In this document: positions 8,828 to 15,890 of the stretch, in pieces | Layout: each line of letters begins with the position of its first letter | Position numbering within the stretch: position 1 is the stretch's first letter | From: JBMYZL01 sp049610385 | GTDB taxonomy: Bacteria > Bacteroidota > Bacteroidia > Flavobacteriales_D > Sanyastnellaceae | Assembly (NCBI GenBank): GCA_049610385.1 | Contig: JBMYZL010000005.1 | Coordinates: forward strand, 1-64,000 | Length of the DNA: 64,000 bases | Reading direction: 5' to 3' | Made by a program: the position numbers and the translations under genes | Notes under the pieces: model-generated | Told to the model about the DNA's origin: nothing | The model's input: only the letters and a program-made list of their open reading frames with translations | The model's database searches: none

Positions 8828-9719
8828 CGGTGGTTAAAAATTCTTCCAGCAAACCTGCCCAGTTTCCGCCAGATGTGGAAAGAAAAGCCTCCAAGCCAAG
8901 CATCAACTCTCCTGCAGTTGGTTGCCGAGCCCAAAGTCCCGCTGCACACCAACGCACCATGCCTTCAGACCATTCTTCGTTCGCAACCATGGCGTCGAGA
9001 TAAGTCGGTTTGTCTTGGGCCGCCATACCGAAAAAAACATGGGACTGATTGAACTCAATGATGTCGTAACCCACTTCGAACTCAGCCTCAGTGGGGAAAC
9101 GGCCGTACAGATCATCAAAGGTCGCATTCACAAAGTTGAAACTGTTCATGTTGATCTCGTCATAGACCGAATTCCAGCACATGCGCTTGCAAAAGATGTC
9201 GAGATCCAATTCGCCATTGGCGTAGTCTTCACGCCCATCCAGCACTGCTTTCACCCGACCTGCTGCAAACATGAAGGCATTGTACCCCACCATGTTCCCG
9301 CCGAGGGAATCATTGATGGCATTGAAGACCAAGTTGGAATATCGTTGCATCAAATCGGCATCTGAAGCTCCTTCCAAAAACCGGGCTTTCAAGTCGCTGT
9401 ACACTTTGTCGTAATATCCTACGGAAGTGTATTCGTCGGTGATCAGTCCCCGGACAACGTTCTTTCTGGCTTCTGGAATCAAGCCTTCAGTCTCCAAAAA
9501 CAAGACAGTGGAATCCATTTCCATATCCGTCGGTTCGCGACCGATGCAGTCGATGTACACCCGATTAACGTAGTTGCTAATCGTCAAGGTGGACACGCCA
9601 GCATATGCAGGAATGTCGTTGTCCGGGAAATTCCATTCCTCAGGTTTGCAACCTATTGAAGCTGATGCCATCCAGAGAATCAAGCCAAGAAAACCGAGGG
9701 ATGTGGTGCCGTTTGCCAT
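8805..9719 (-). CDS. Lipoprotein with three RxPTxxE units (DUF1549-like)
   Basis: 304 residues. The lipoprotein signal is TTSLGFLGLILWMASASIGC. Three similar units follow, each with a hydrophobic residue, R-x-P-T-x-x-E and then a helix: CIGREPTDMEMDSTVLFLE, LYGRFPTEAEFEVGYDI and LWARQPTAGELMLGLEAFL. The first is preceded by ISNYVNRVYID, like the start of DUF1549/PSD1 domains of Planctomycetes and of DUF1800 partners. The start at 9719 is chosen because it gives the lipobox; the open frame runs on to 9887 but that stretch has no signal and covers the divergent promoter region. First gene of the seven-gene operon. Function unknown; a structural partner of the DUF1501-like protein is the best guess. 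Confidence 0.7.
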   Translation of the reverse strand: MANGTTSLGFLGLILWMASASIGCKPEEWNFPDNDIPAYAGVSTLTISNYVNRVYIDCIGREPTDMEMDSTVLFLETEGLIPEARKNVVRGLITDEYTSVGYYDKVYSDLKARFLEGASDADLMQRYSNLVFNAINDSLGGNMVGYNAFMFAAGRVKAVLDGREDYANGELDLDIFCKRMCWNSVYDEINMNSFNFVNATFDDLYGRFPTEAEFEVGYDIIEFNQSHVFFGMAAQDKPTYLDAMVANEEWSEGMVRWCAAGLWARQPTAGELMLGLEAFLSTSGGNWAGLLEEFLTTDEYAGFE

Positions 9720-9724
9720 CGGGA

Positions 9725-9732
9725 TGAATTTA
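9725..9732 (-). promoter_or_regulatory. Weak -7-like box before the 9719-920 operon
   Basis: On the minus strand TAAATTCA lies 5 bases before the start at 9719. It matches TAnnTTTG at six of eight positions, in the placement used by other genes here. Confidence 0.3.
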
Positions 9733-9769
9733 GTCAAGTTTTCAAGAATGGGTTTCGCGGGGCAGTCGG

Positions 9770-9777
9770 TATCTTTG
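9770..9777 (+). promoter_or_regulatory. -7 box TATCTTTG
   Basis: A perfect TAnnTTTG box, 20 bases before the ATG at 9798. A GTG at 9780 in the same frame lies almost on the expected transcription start, so the ATG at 9798 is preferred. Confidence 0.55.
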
Positions 9778-9797
9778 GCGTGGCATTCACAAAACGC

Positions 9798-11006
9798 ATG
9801 ATGAAAAATCTCTTCTGCTGGAGAAACAACTGGTTGATTTTCATTCTTCTCCTGTCTACAACGCCTTCTTGGACGCAATCGTTGCACGCCATTTGGATTC
9901 TCAATGAGGGCAACTCGGCTTCAGGTGAGTCCGTTTCATTGGGGCGTTTTGACCCCACGTTCAACTCGTATGAAACGGTTATGACGTTTCCGGATGCCAA
10001 CTTTGCATCTGATGTCATCGCTTCAGATGATGGCATTTACATTGCTGCAGAAAATGGGGTGTATCGATTGGACCCCGACACGCATGAATTGTTGGCTGAA
10101 GCCGATGTTCCGAGCGCACGGAAATTGGCGCTTTTCAATGGTTCCTTGTATGTGACGCGAGGAGATATCGCCCCACTGGACAGTTATTTGTGGGCCTTGG
10201 ATGCACTTGATTTGGAGGTGGAAGAGGTCTTTCAAGCGGTCACGGGAGTGGGGCCAGAGGTGCCCGCTGAAGGCATGGTGGCGGTGGGCCAAGAGTTGAT
10301 CATCGCCGTCAACAACGGATTTTCTTGGGGAGAGGAGGTGGGCCGCATTGGCCGGTTGACCGAGCAGGGGGAATACAGCGAATGGAACTTGCCTGAGGGA
10401 GCTGAAAACCCGGTGCACCTGTTTGCCCATGGAGACGACATCTGTGTCATATCGAACGGTTCATGGGATCAAACGACGTTGACGCGAATGGACTTGGTGA
10501 ATGACATGGTGTTGACAATCAGTTTGCCAGAGGTGACGGCCGGTTGCAATGCAGCGGCTTTGGTGGGTGAGGACAGAATCGCGTTTCAAATCAGCGGCGA
10601 GACCCACCTCCGCCAAGCAGACGTCAACACTTTAGAAGAGGAGGAGAATCTAATGCTCAACGGCGCCACTTATTACGCAATGGCCACCGACCCCACAACA
10701 GGAGTGATTTATGCGTCTCACACGGATTGGGTTTCTTATGGACAAGTCGAGATGTTTGCAGCAGACGGAATGTTTCTGGGAAGTTTTGATTGTGGTGTAA
10801 GTCCGGGCAATTTGGCCATGGAAATCCGCGAAACCACTTCCGATATTTGCCCCGACGACATGAAGGCATCTCAGGATTGGGTTCCGGTGGCGGCGTGGGA
10901 TTTGAGCGGAAAACGTCTTGAGACTCAAGTGTCAGGAGTTCGTCCTTGGACCCTCCGGGTTGAACAGAGTGCTTCTGGAGAAGTGCGGAAGTTGATGTGC
11001 CCCTGA
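9798..11006 (+). CDS. Secreted beta-propeller-like protein
   Basis: 402 residues from the ATG at 9798. The signal peptide is NNWLIFILLLSTTPSWTQS. The body shows repeated beta units typical of propellers of the DUF5074/YVTN-like group: DDGIYIAAENGVYRLDPDTH, FNGSLYVTRGD, GQELIIAVNNG, HGDDICVISNGSWDQTTL, and TGVIYASHTDW. The end (VAAWDLSGKRLETQVSG, then TLRVEQSASGEVRKL) resembles a short T9SS type A sorting tail, so export beyond the outer membrane is possible. Diverges from the 9719 operon with a 78-base gap. Related proteins often sit beside TonB receptor genes, but none is adjacent here. Ligand unknown. Confidence 0.65.
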   Translation: MMKNLFCWRNNWLIFILLLSTTPSWTQSLHAIWILNEGNSASGESVSLGRFDPTFNSYETVMTFPDANFASDVIASDDGIYIAAENGVYRLDPDTHELLAEADVPSARKLALFNGSLYVTRGDIAPLDSYLWALDALDLEVEEVFQAVTGVGPEVPAEGMVAVGQELIIAVNNGFSWGEEVGRIGRLTEQGEYSEWNLPEGAENPVHLFAHGDDICVISNGSWDQTTLTRMDLVNDMVLTISLPEVTAGCNAAALVGEDRIAFQISGETHLRQADVNTLEEEENLMLNGATYYAMATDPTTGVIYASHTDWVSYGQVEMFAADGMFLGSFDCGVSPGNLAMEIRETTSDICPDDMKASQDWVPVAAWDLSGKRLETQVSGVRPWTLRVEQSASGEVRKLMCP

Positions 11007-11034
11007 GCGTTCTGGATCTCGAACGCGGGTGTTC

Positions 11035-11952
11035 TCAGAACTGGGCGGGGTGTTGAAATTGCTGGACCACCTGCAAGGCCGCAACTGGGTCATCCGTGAT
11101 CAAACCATCTACACCCCAGTTAATTAACTCCACCATCCGATGGGCATCATTCACGGTCCACGGAATCACAGCCACCCCCATGGCATGGGCTTGTGCGATC
11201 TCTTCACGGGACAACAACATGTGGTTGGGAGAATAGATGTTGGGCAGGAAGGAAAGCAAATTCAAGGCCTCCACGACCGTAAGGGAATCCTCCATCAACC
11301 AAGCGGTTGAAATTTCCGGTGCTTGTTCATGGACAGCTTCGAGGACGTTCGCTGAGAAACTCTGGATGGTGATGCGCTCTGTCATTTGCAGGCGATCTAT
11401 TTCGGATAACACCCGTTGTGCGGCCTCGGCTGCTGTGAGGTGGTGAGTGCCGACCTGATTTGCTTTGTGTTTGATTTCTGCATTGAAGCGAACCGGTGGC
11501 ATTCCTTCTGGTCGCGGCACACGAGCCACTTTTTCCACCACTTGAGCAAGGGTTGGTTTGAAGGTGCTCATTTTCCGTTGGTTCGAAAACCTTGGATGTG
11601 GCAGCTGACCGCAATCGCAAGATTGAATTGTTTCCAAATCCCAATTGAATAGGTTCAAAGGCGCCTTCAGGGTATCTCCATGGGGACCCAAGCAAATTTC
11701 AGGGTTGAGCCAAGGTTCATGGCTGACCAGCACTTCACCTGCTGCAGTGCAAATCAAATCCATTTCCAAAGTCTGAATGGGAATCGAGGCTGCGAAAGCA
11801 AAACCAGGCAGGCTGTTTTCAGGATACAATGCCCTCGCACCGCGGTGCCCTTGAATGTCGAAATGGATAAGTTCAGGACCTTCTTGGCATTGATTCATGA
11901 TGAGCATCAGAATCAAAATTAATGGGTGCCTACGGAAAAATGACTTCAACAT
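11035..11952 (-). CDS. Glycerophosphodiester phosphodiesterase lipoprotein
   Basis: 305 residues. The signal MLKSFFRRHPLILILMLIMN ends in a lipobox with Cys near residue 22. The GDPD catalytic features are present: HRGARALYPENSLPG (catalytic His and Glu-Asn), LEMDLICT (metal-binding Glu/Asp) and SHEP (second His), in a TIM-barrel order with a final ITDDPVAAL. Such enzymes hydrolyse glycerophosphodiesters to glycerol-3-phosphate and an alcohol. The lipobox puts it in the periplasm or on the outer membrane. A longer in-frame ATG at 11982 exists; the 11952 start is preferred because a -7-like box sits just before it. Single gene, convergent with the propeller gene. Confidence 0.88.
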   Translation of the reverse strand: MLKSFFRRHPLILILMLIMNQCQEGPELIHFDIQGHRGARALYPENSLPGFAFAASIPIQTLEMDLICTAAGEVLVSHEPWLNPEICLGPHGDTLKAPLNLFNWDLETIQSCDCGQLPHPRFSNQRKMSTFKPTLAQVVEKVARVPRPEGMPPVRFNAEIKHKANQVGTHHLTAAEAAQRVLSEIDRLQMTERITIQSFSANVLEAVHEQAPEISTAWLMEDSLTVVEALNLLSFLPNIYSPNHMLLSREEIAQAHAMGVAVIPWTVNDAHRMVELINWGVDGLITDDPVAALQVVQQFQHPAQF

Positions 11953-12246
11953 CGTTGCGAAAATCGACAAATTCCCGTTCATGACGAAAGGTTGGTTCGG
12001 AGGAATTCATCCTGATGACTCACATTCTGAATTTCCGTGCTTCTGCTTGCGATAAGACAGGATCCGAGTGCAGTTTCTTCCCGCTGTGAATAGCAACTCA
12101 TCGTGTAGTTTGCTTTGGAAGTTGTATGCCTAGCGATTCGAGGTTCAAGAGGTTTTTGTTCCTGAAGCGAAGTGTTCCCCAAGTTGCGGACCATGCTTCC
12201 AATGGAATTGCAGGCATCGGTATCACTGCGGCCAAGCCAAAAAAGA
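11953..12246. other. Intergenic stretch without a gene
   Basis: Between the glycerophosphodiesterase start and the terminator of the beta-helix gene I see only short frames with no recognisable product, plus the -7-like box at 11958-11965. No RNA gene or repeat was evident. Confidence 0.6.
11958..11965 (-). promoter_or_regulatory. -7-like box GATTTTCG
   Basis: On the minus strand GATTTTCG lies 5 bases before the start at 11952. It differs from the recurring TAnnTTCG box only in its first base and supports the shorter start. Confidence 0.4.
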
Positions 12247-12276
12247 GAACAGGCGACCCACTAGGATCGCCTGTTC
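12247..12276 (-). terminator. Intrinsic terminator of the beta-helix gene
   Basis: A stem GAACAGGCGA/TCGCCTGTTC, with two more G-C pairs beyond one mismatch, is followed on the minus strand by six U (A-run 12239-12244). It lies 27 bases past the stop at 12303. Confidence 0.8.
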
Positions 12277-12302
12277 GCAATTCTTTTTGTTTGCAGGTTC
12301 AT

Positions 12303-13898
12303 TCAGTTTTTGATGAAGCGGACAACCTGGTGGGAATCATGATCGACCAAGTGCAAAACATGCAATCCCTGCGCCAAGTGAGAAACGGGCAAGATGTTCC
12401 TTCCTGATTGAAGTCGTCCTGTCTGGACAGATTGTCCAGTCGCTGTTTGCAAATGAAAGCTGACAGGAACATCCGAATCAATGTACAATTGATCTTGCGT
12501 TGGATTGGGATAAATGGCAATGGACAATTCATCCAAATCTGCCACTGCGTTGGTCGCGTTCATCGTCAGCGCCCCGGAAAGATCCAAGAAGGACCAACCA
12601 GCCAGCCAATTTTCACCTGTCTCGAAAGCACCCATGTATCCAAACGGACCATTGGTGCTCACGTCTGTTGTTGGCCAGGGACTGAATGAATCTGTGAAAG
12701 CGGTTCCTGAACTGTTTGCCGCCCAAACATTGTCGATTCCTGTACCCATGTTGGTCAAATTTTGCTGTGACGCGTATGTTGTCAGGTTGTTGTCGCCTTC
12801 TGGATCGCTGCTTCCGTCGTAATCGATCACCACGTTGACATCGTCAAAAGCGCCATTTAGCAAGGTGAGATTTCCAGCCATCCACTGGTCATAGGCATCG
12901 GTCGGGTTTTGCAAATCTTCAATTTCAATGCCTTCATCGAATCCGACGATGATGAAATCAGAAATGTATCCTCCTGTGCTGGCGCGCATCAGCATGCCTT
13001 GTTTTCCATAGCTTGAACCTTGACCCATAAAGGTCAAATTGGATAGGGTTGGTTCTGCGATGGGTGTGCCGTCAGCCGTAATGTCCGGTGCATCATCGCC
13101 ATCAAACTCTCCACCACGGTCACCCTGACCTGGTTCATTGATGGCAAACCAGTGGTGACCTCCACCATGCCATCCTTGATCCCAATCAAAACTGTCATCG
13201 CCCGCAAAAGCAACCGCGGCATAATTCAATTCCACAGATCCGCCAAAAAATTCGATTCCATCATCTTCATTGGAGAGCACTTCGATGTGGTGAATGTTGG
13301 TGCCATTTCCCACACCCGCCAAGGTGAGACCATTGATTTCGTTGGCCGCGGAAAGTTGGGCGCCTCCGTGTCGGATACTCACGTAGGCCAAGGTCCCACT
13401 GTCGTCAGCGTCATCATCCCCGCCATAGTTGCTTAAGGCATTGTCGGATGGAATTCCTTCCACCTGACCTTGTGTGGGCAAATTTGTCGTGGCATTTCCC
13501 AGGATCAACAGGCCACCCCATTGTCCACGGGTATTGTAAGCTACGGAACCGTCTATCGGGTCAGACTCGTATGTGAATACAATCGGGCAGTCAGCAGATC
13601 CCTCCGCCTCAATTTTGGCATTTCTTGCAACAATCAAGGCAGCTGCATCGGCGCCAGAGCCAGCCATACCTTTGATAATGGTGCCGGGTTCAATCGTTAA
13701 GGTTTGATCGGCCTGTACAAACACAAAACCGTCCAAAAGGTATGTGTTTTCGCATGACCAAGTAGTCGTTCCAGTGCCAGTTCCAGGATCGGAAATCACC
13801 ACTTCAGGTCTTTGGTTGATGGGTGGACAATCGCAAGTTTGAGCGTGAGCCACGATGACCATGCCCATCCAAACCAGGCCGAAAATTTTGCGTATCAT
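12303..13898 (-). CDS. Secreted T9SS type A protein, beta-helix-like
   Basis: 531 residues from the ATG at 13898. The signal peptide is KIFGLVWMGMVIVAHAQ. The body is rich in Gly, Asn and Asp with repeated short strands (LTIEPGTIIKGMAGSGADAA, ALIVARNAKIEAEG, LAYVSIRHGGAQL, IHHIEVLSNEDDGIEFFGG), the pattern of a right-handed parallel beta-helix. Acidic patches such as GGDDDADDSG may bind calcium. The C-terminus is a type A sorting domain: LSIAIYPNPTQDQLYIDSD, then a final strand VVRFIKN. So T9SS export and surface attachment or release are expected. The open frame extends upstream to 14021 but that stretch has no signal peptide and carries the likely promoter. No catalytic residues identified; substrate unknown. 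Confidence 0.8.
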   Translation of the reverse strand: MIRKIFGLVWMGMVIVAHAQTCDCPPINQRPEVVISDPGTGTGTTTWSCENTYLLDGFVFVQADQTLTIEPGTIIKGMAGSGADAAALIVARNAKIEAEGSADCPIVFTYESDPIDGSVAYNTRGQWGGLLILGNATTNLPTQGQVEGIPSDNALSNYGGDDDADDSGTLAYVSIRHGGAQLSAANEINGLTLAGVGNGTNIHHIEVLSNEDDGIEFFGGSVELNYAAVAFAGDDSFDWDQGWHGGGHHWFAINEPGQGDRGGEFDGDDAPDITADGTPIAEPTLSNLTFMGQGSSYGKQGMLMRASTGGYISDFIIVGFDEGIEIEDLQNPTDAYDQWMAGNLTLLNGAFDDVNVVIDYDGSSDPEGDNNLTTYASQQNLTNMGTGIDNVWAANSSGTAFTDSFSPWPTTDVSTNGPFGYMGAFETGENWLAGWSFLDLSGALTMNATNAVADLDELSIAIYPNPTQDQLYIDSDVPVSFHLQTATGQSVQTGRLQSGRNILPVSHLAQGLHVLHLVDHDSHQVVRFIKN

Positions 13899-13928
13899 TT
13901 TGACAATTATGTTGATTTTTTCTGAGCG

Positions 13929-13955
13929 CAAATTTGTCATCAACCCATTCGACAA
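13929..13955 (-). promoter_or_regulatory. Candidate promoter of the beta-helix gene
   Basis: On the minus strand a TTG (13953-13955) and CAAATTTG (13929-13936) are 16 bases apart, close to the Bacteroidota TTG-N17-19-TAnnTTTG layout. The leader would be about 30 bases. Confidence 0.35.
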
Positions 13956-14021
13956 TGTTCGAATAAAGTGAAAAAGTAGTTGGGAAAATGTTATGTAATT
14001 GTTGCGTTCGATTTTTCGCAA

Positions 14022-14864
14022 TCACACAAAGAGCAACACCAGCATTCCACCGCCCAGAGTGACCTTTAGGTAAGCCGAAACGGCTTTGATGTTGCCTTGG
14101 AACAGCATCCAAATTCCCATGAAAAAGGGCATCCAATAAAGCAAATTTGGCCAGGTGACTCCGTATGCAAGGAACAGCCAGCGAGCAGCACCGGAGAGTA
14201 CAACCAACATGATGAGGAGCAAGATTTTCAACAGCTTTATTGTGGCTTGGGGCTGCCAGCGCACAGGCAGGGTGTCATAGCCTGCTTGGGCATCTCCATT
14301 GACGTCTTGCAGATCTTTCGTCAATTCGCGGATGGCCGTGACCAAAAAGGAAAGCACGGCGTATCCAACAATCAGACTGTGACTGGTTTGATTGGTGGGC
14401 AAGGCGGTCCAGAGTGGCAATTGACCGACTGCCAGTGCAATGAGGCCATTGCCCAGTAAGAATTTTCGTTTGAACCAAGGGGAATAACCCCAGAGCAATG
14501 CATTCAGAATGGCCATCCACAAAACGAGCCTGACGTCATGAGTGGCCCAAGAGGCAGCGCTTGCCGCCACCATTGAAACCACCACCAAAACATGGTGGCC
14601 AGCGAGTGCCCATCGTCGTTTGAACAACCGCCCGACGAGCGCCTTTTTGGGTTTGTTGATTGCGTCCTCTCGAATATCGAAATAATCGTTGATCAAATTG
14701 CCGGCTGCTGCAGCGCTCACCATGGCCATAGAGCACAACATGAAAATGAGGTCGTCTAAAACTTCGATTGACAAGAGGGCGTTGCGAATAATGAACATGC
14801 ACAGCACGATCATCAGCAGGTTCCAAGGTCGCATGGCTTGAAGCAGACCGAGAAAGGGATTCAT
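14022..14864 (-). CDS. UbiA-family prenyltransferase
   Basis: 280 residues, about eight or nine membrane helices. The two Asp-rich motifs of UbiA enzymes are present: NLINDYFDIREDAINKP in the first half, and TKDLQDVNGDAQAGYDTLP in the second. These bind the prenyl diphosphate through magnesium. Bacteroidota members of this branch are often named geranylgeranylglycerol-phosphate geranylgeranyltransferase-like, but substrate cannot be read from the sequence; a quinone or lipid pathway is equally possible. The start at 14864 lies 10 bases past the stop of the asparaginase gene, so the two are probably co-transcribed; the open frame runs on to 15047 but would overlap that gene. Confidence 0.8.
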   Translation of the reverse strand: MNPFLGLLQAMRPWNLLMIVLCMFIIRNALLSIEVLDDLIFMLCSMAMVSAAAAGNLINDYFDIREDAINKPKKALVGRLFKRRWALAGHHVLVVVSMVAASAASWATHDVRLVLWMAILNALLWGYSPWFKRKFLLGNGLIALAVGQLPLWTALPTNQTSHSLIVGYAVLSFLVTAIRELTKDLQDVNGDAQAGYDTLPVRWQPQATIKLLKILLLIMLVVLSGAARWLFLAYGVTWPNLLYWMPFFMGIWMLFQGNIKAVSAYLKVTLGGGMLVLLFV

Positions 14865-14874
14865 TTGGACACGT

Positions 14875-15870
14875 TTAACCGAAACTGGCATGGAACAACT
14901 CGTGGTGATTTTCTCGGGACTGGGCGGTGGTGAAACCTTCATGAATGGAATGGGCGCCCATGGATCCATCGGCGGCCATGGCACAATAGCCGACTTGCAA
15001 ATTTGAAGTGTCTTGTCGCTGCATAATTCGATGAACGGCCTCCTCACATGCTTCCTGTGGCGATTTCCCTTGCCGCATCAATTCCACGACCAGAAAAGAA
15101 CCCAAGGTTATCAAAACGGCTTCACCCAATCCCGTGGCAGTTGCGGCTCCAATTTCTCCATCCACAAACAATCCGGCGCCGATGATGGGGCTGTCGCCTA
15201 CGCGTCCGTGCATCTTGTATGCCAGTCCACTCGTGGTGCATCCGCCAGCGAGCCGTCCCCGATCATCCACAGCCAGGATGCCGATGGTGTCGTGGTTCTC
15301 GATGTTAATGACTGGAGCGTAGTTGGATTCTTTCCGCCATTCAGTCCAAGCTTGACGTGAAGCTTCTGTCAACAATTCCGTGGTGTCCATGCCCATTTCT
15401 CGGGCGAATTGTTCAGCGCCGGCCCCGGCCAAAATGACGTGCGGGGTTTCCTCCATGACCTTTCGGGCAAGAGAAAGGGGGTGCAGGATGTTTTGGACAA
15501 AACAAACCGAGCCCGCTTCTCCTTCGTGGTTCATGACGCAGGCATCCAAAGTGACGTGACCATCGCGATCAGGCAGTCCGCCCCTTCCGACAGACTGACC
15601 GATGGGGTCGGCCTCGACCAGTTGAGCAGCGGCTTCAATCATGTCCAATGCACTTCCACCTCTTTTCAGGGCTTTGAATCCTGCAGCATTGGCTAAAAGT
15701 CCATGATCCCAGGTGCTGATCATACGCGGTGTGCCGTCAAAGGACGGAGATGGCTTCGGCGATTTTGGATTCGTCCAATCGATGTAGCGCCCCCACGCTG
15801 CGGACGACAGCCCCAAGCCCCCAAATAGGGCTGCGCTGTTGCGCAAGAAATTCCTACGTCCTTTTTTCAT
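14875..15870 (-). CDS. Tat-exported N4-(beta-N-acetylglucosaminyl)-L-asparaginase
   Basis: 331 residues. The N-terminus KKGRRNFLRNSAALFGG fits a twin-arginine signal. The Ntn-hydrolase features of glycosylasparaginase are present: NHDTIGILAVDDRGRLAGG, where autocleavage before the Thr would create the catalytic N-terminus, then TTSGLAYKMHGRVGDSPIIG and GAATATGLGEAV. The family cleaves the GlcNAc-Asn bond after proteolysis of glycoproteins, so a role in periplasmic breakdown of glycopeptides is likely. The start at 15870 gives the Tat signal directly; an in-frame ATG at 15888 is an alternative. Lies between the RND gene upstream (20-base gap) and the prenyltransferase downstream. Confidence 0.88.
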   Translation of the reverse strand: MKKGRRNFLRNSAALFGGLGLSSAAWGRYIDWTNPKSPKPSPSFDGTPRMISTWDHGLLANAAGFKALKRGGSALDMIEAAAQLVEADPIGQSVGRGGLPDRDGHVTLDACVMNHEGEAGSVCFVQNILHPLSLARKVMEETPHVILAGAGAEQFAREMGMDTTELLTEASRQAWTEWRKESNYAPVINIENHDTIGILAVDDRGRLAGGCTTSGLAYKMHGRVGDSPIIGAGLFVDGEIGAATATGLGEAVLITLGSFLVVELMRQGKSPQEACEEAVHRIMQRQDTSNLQVGYCAMAADGSMGAHSIHEGFTTAQSRENHHELFHASFG

Positions 15871-15890
15871 AAGGAGAGATTTTGGCAAAT

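Noticed and set aside
11007..11026. Hairpin GCGTTC/GAACGC after the propeller-like gene
   Set aside because: Only 6 bp with an 8-base loop and no T-run after it, so it is a weak terminator candidate.
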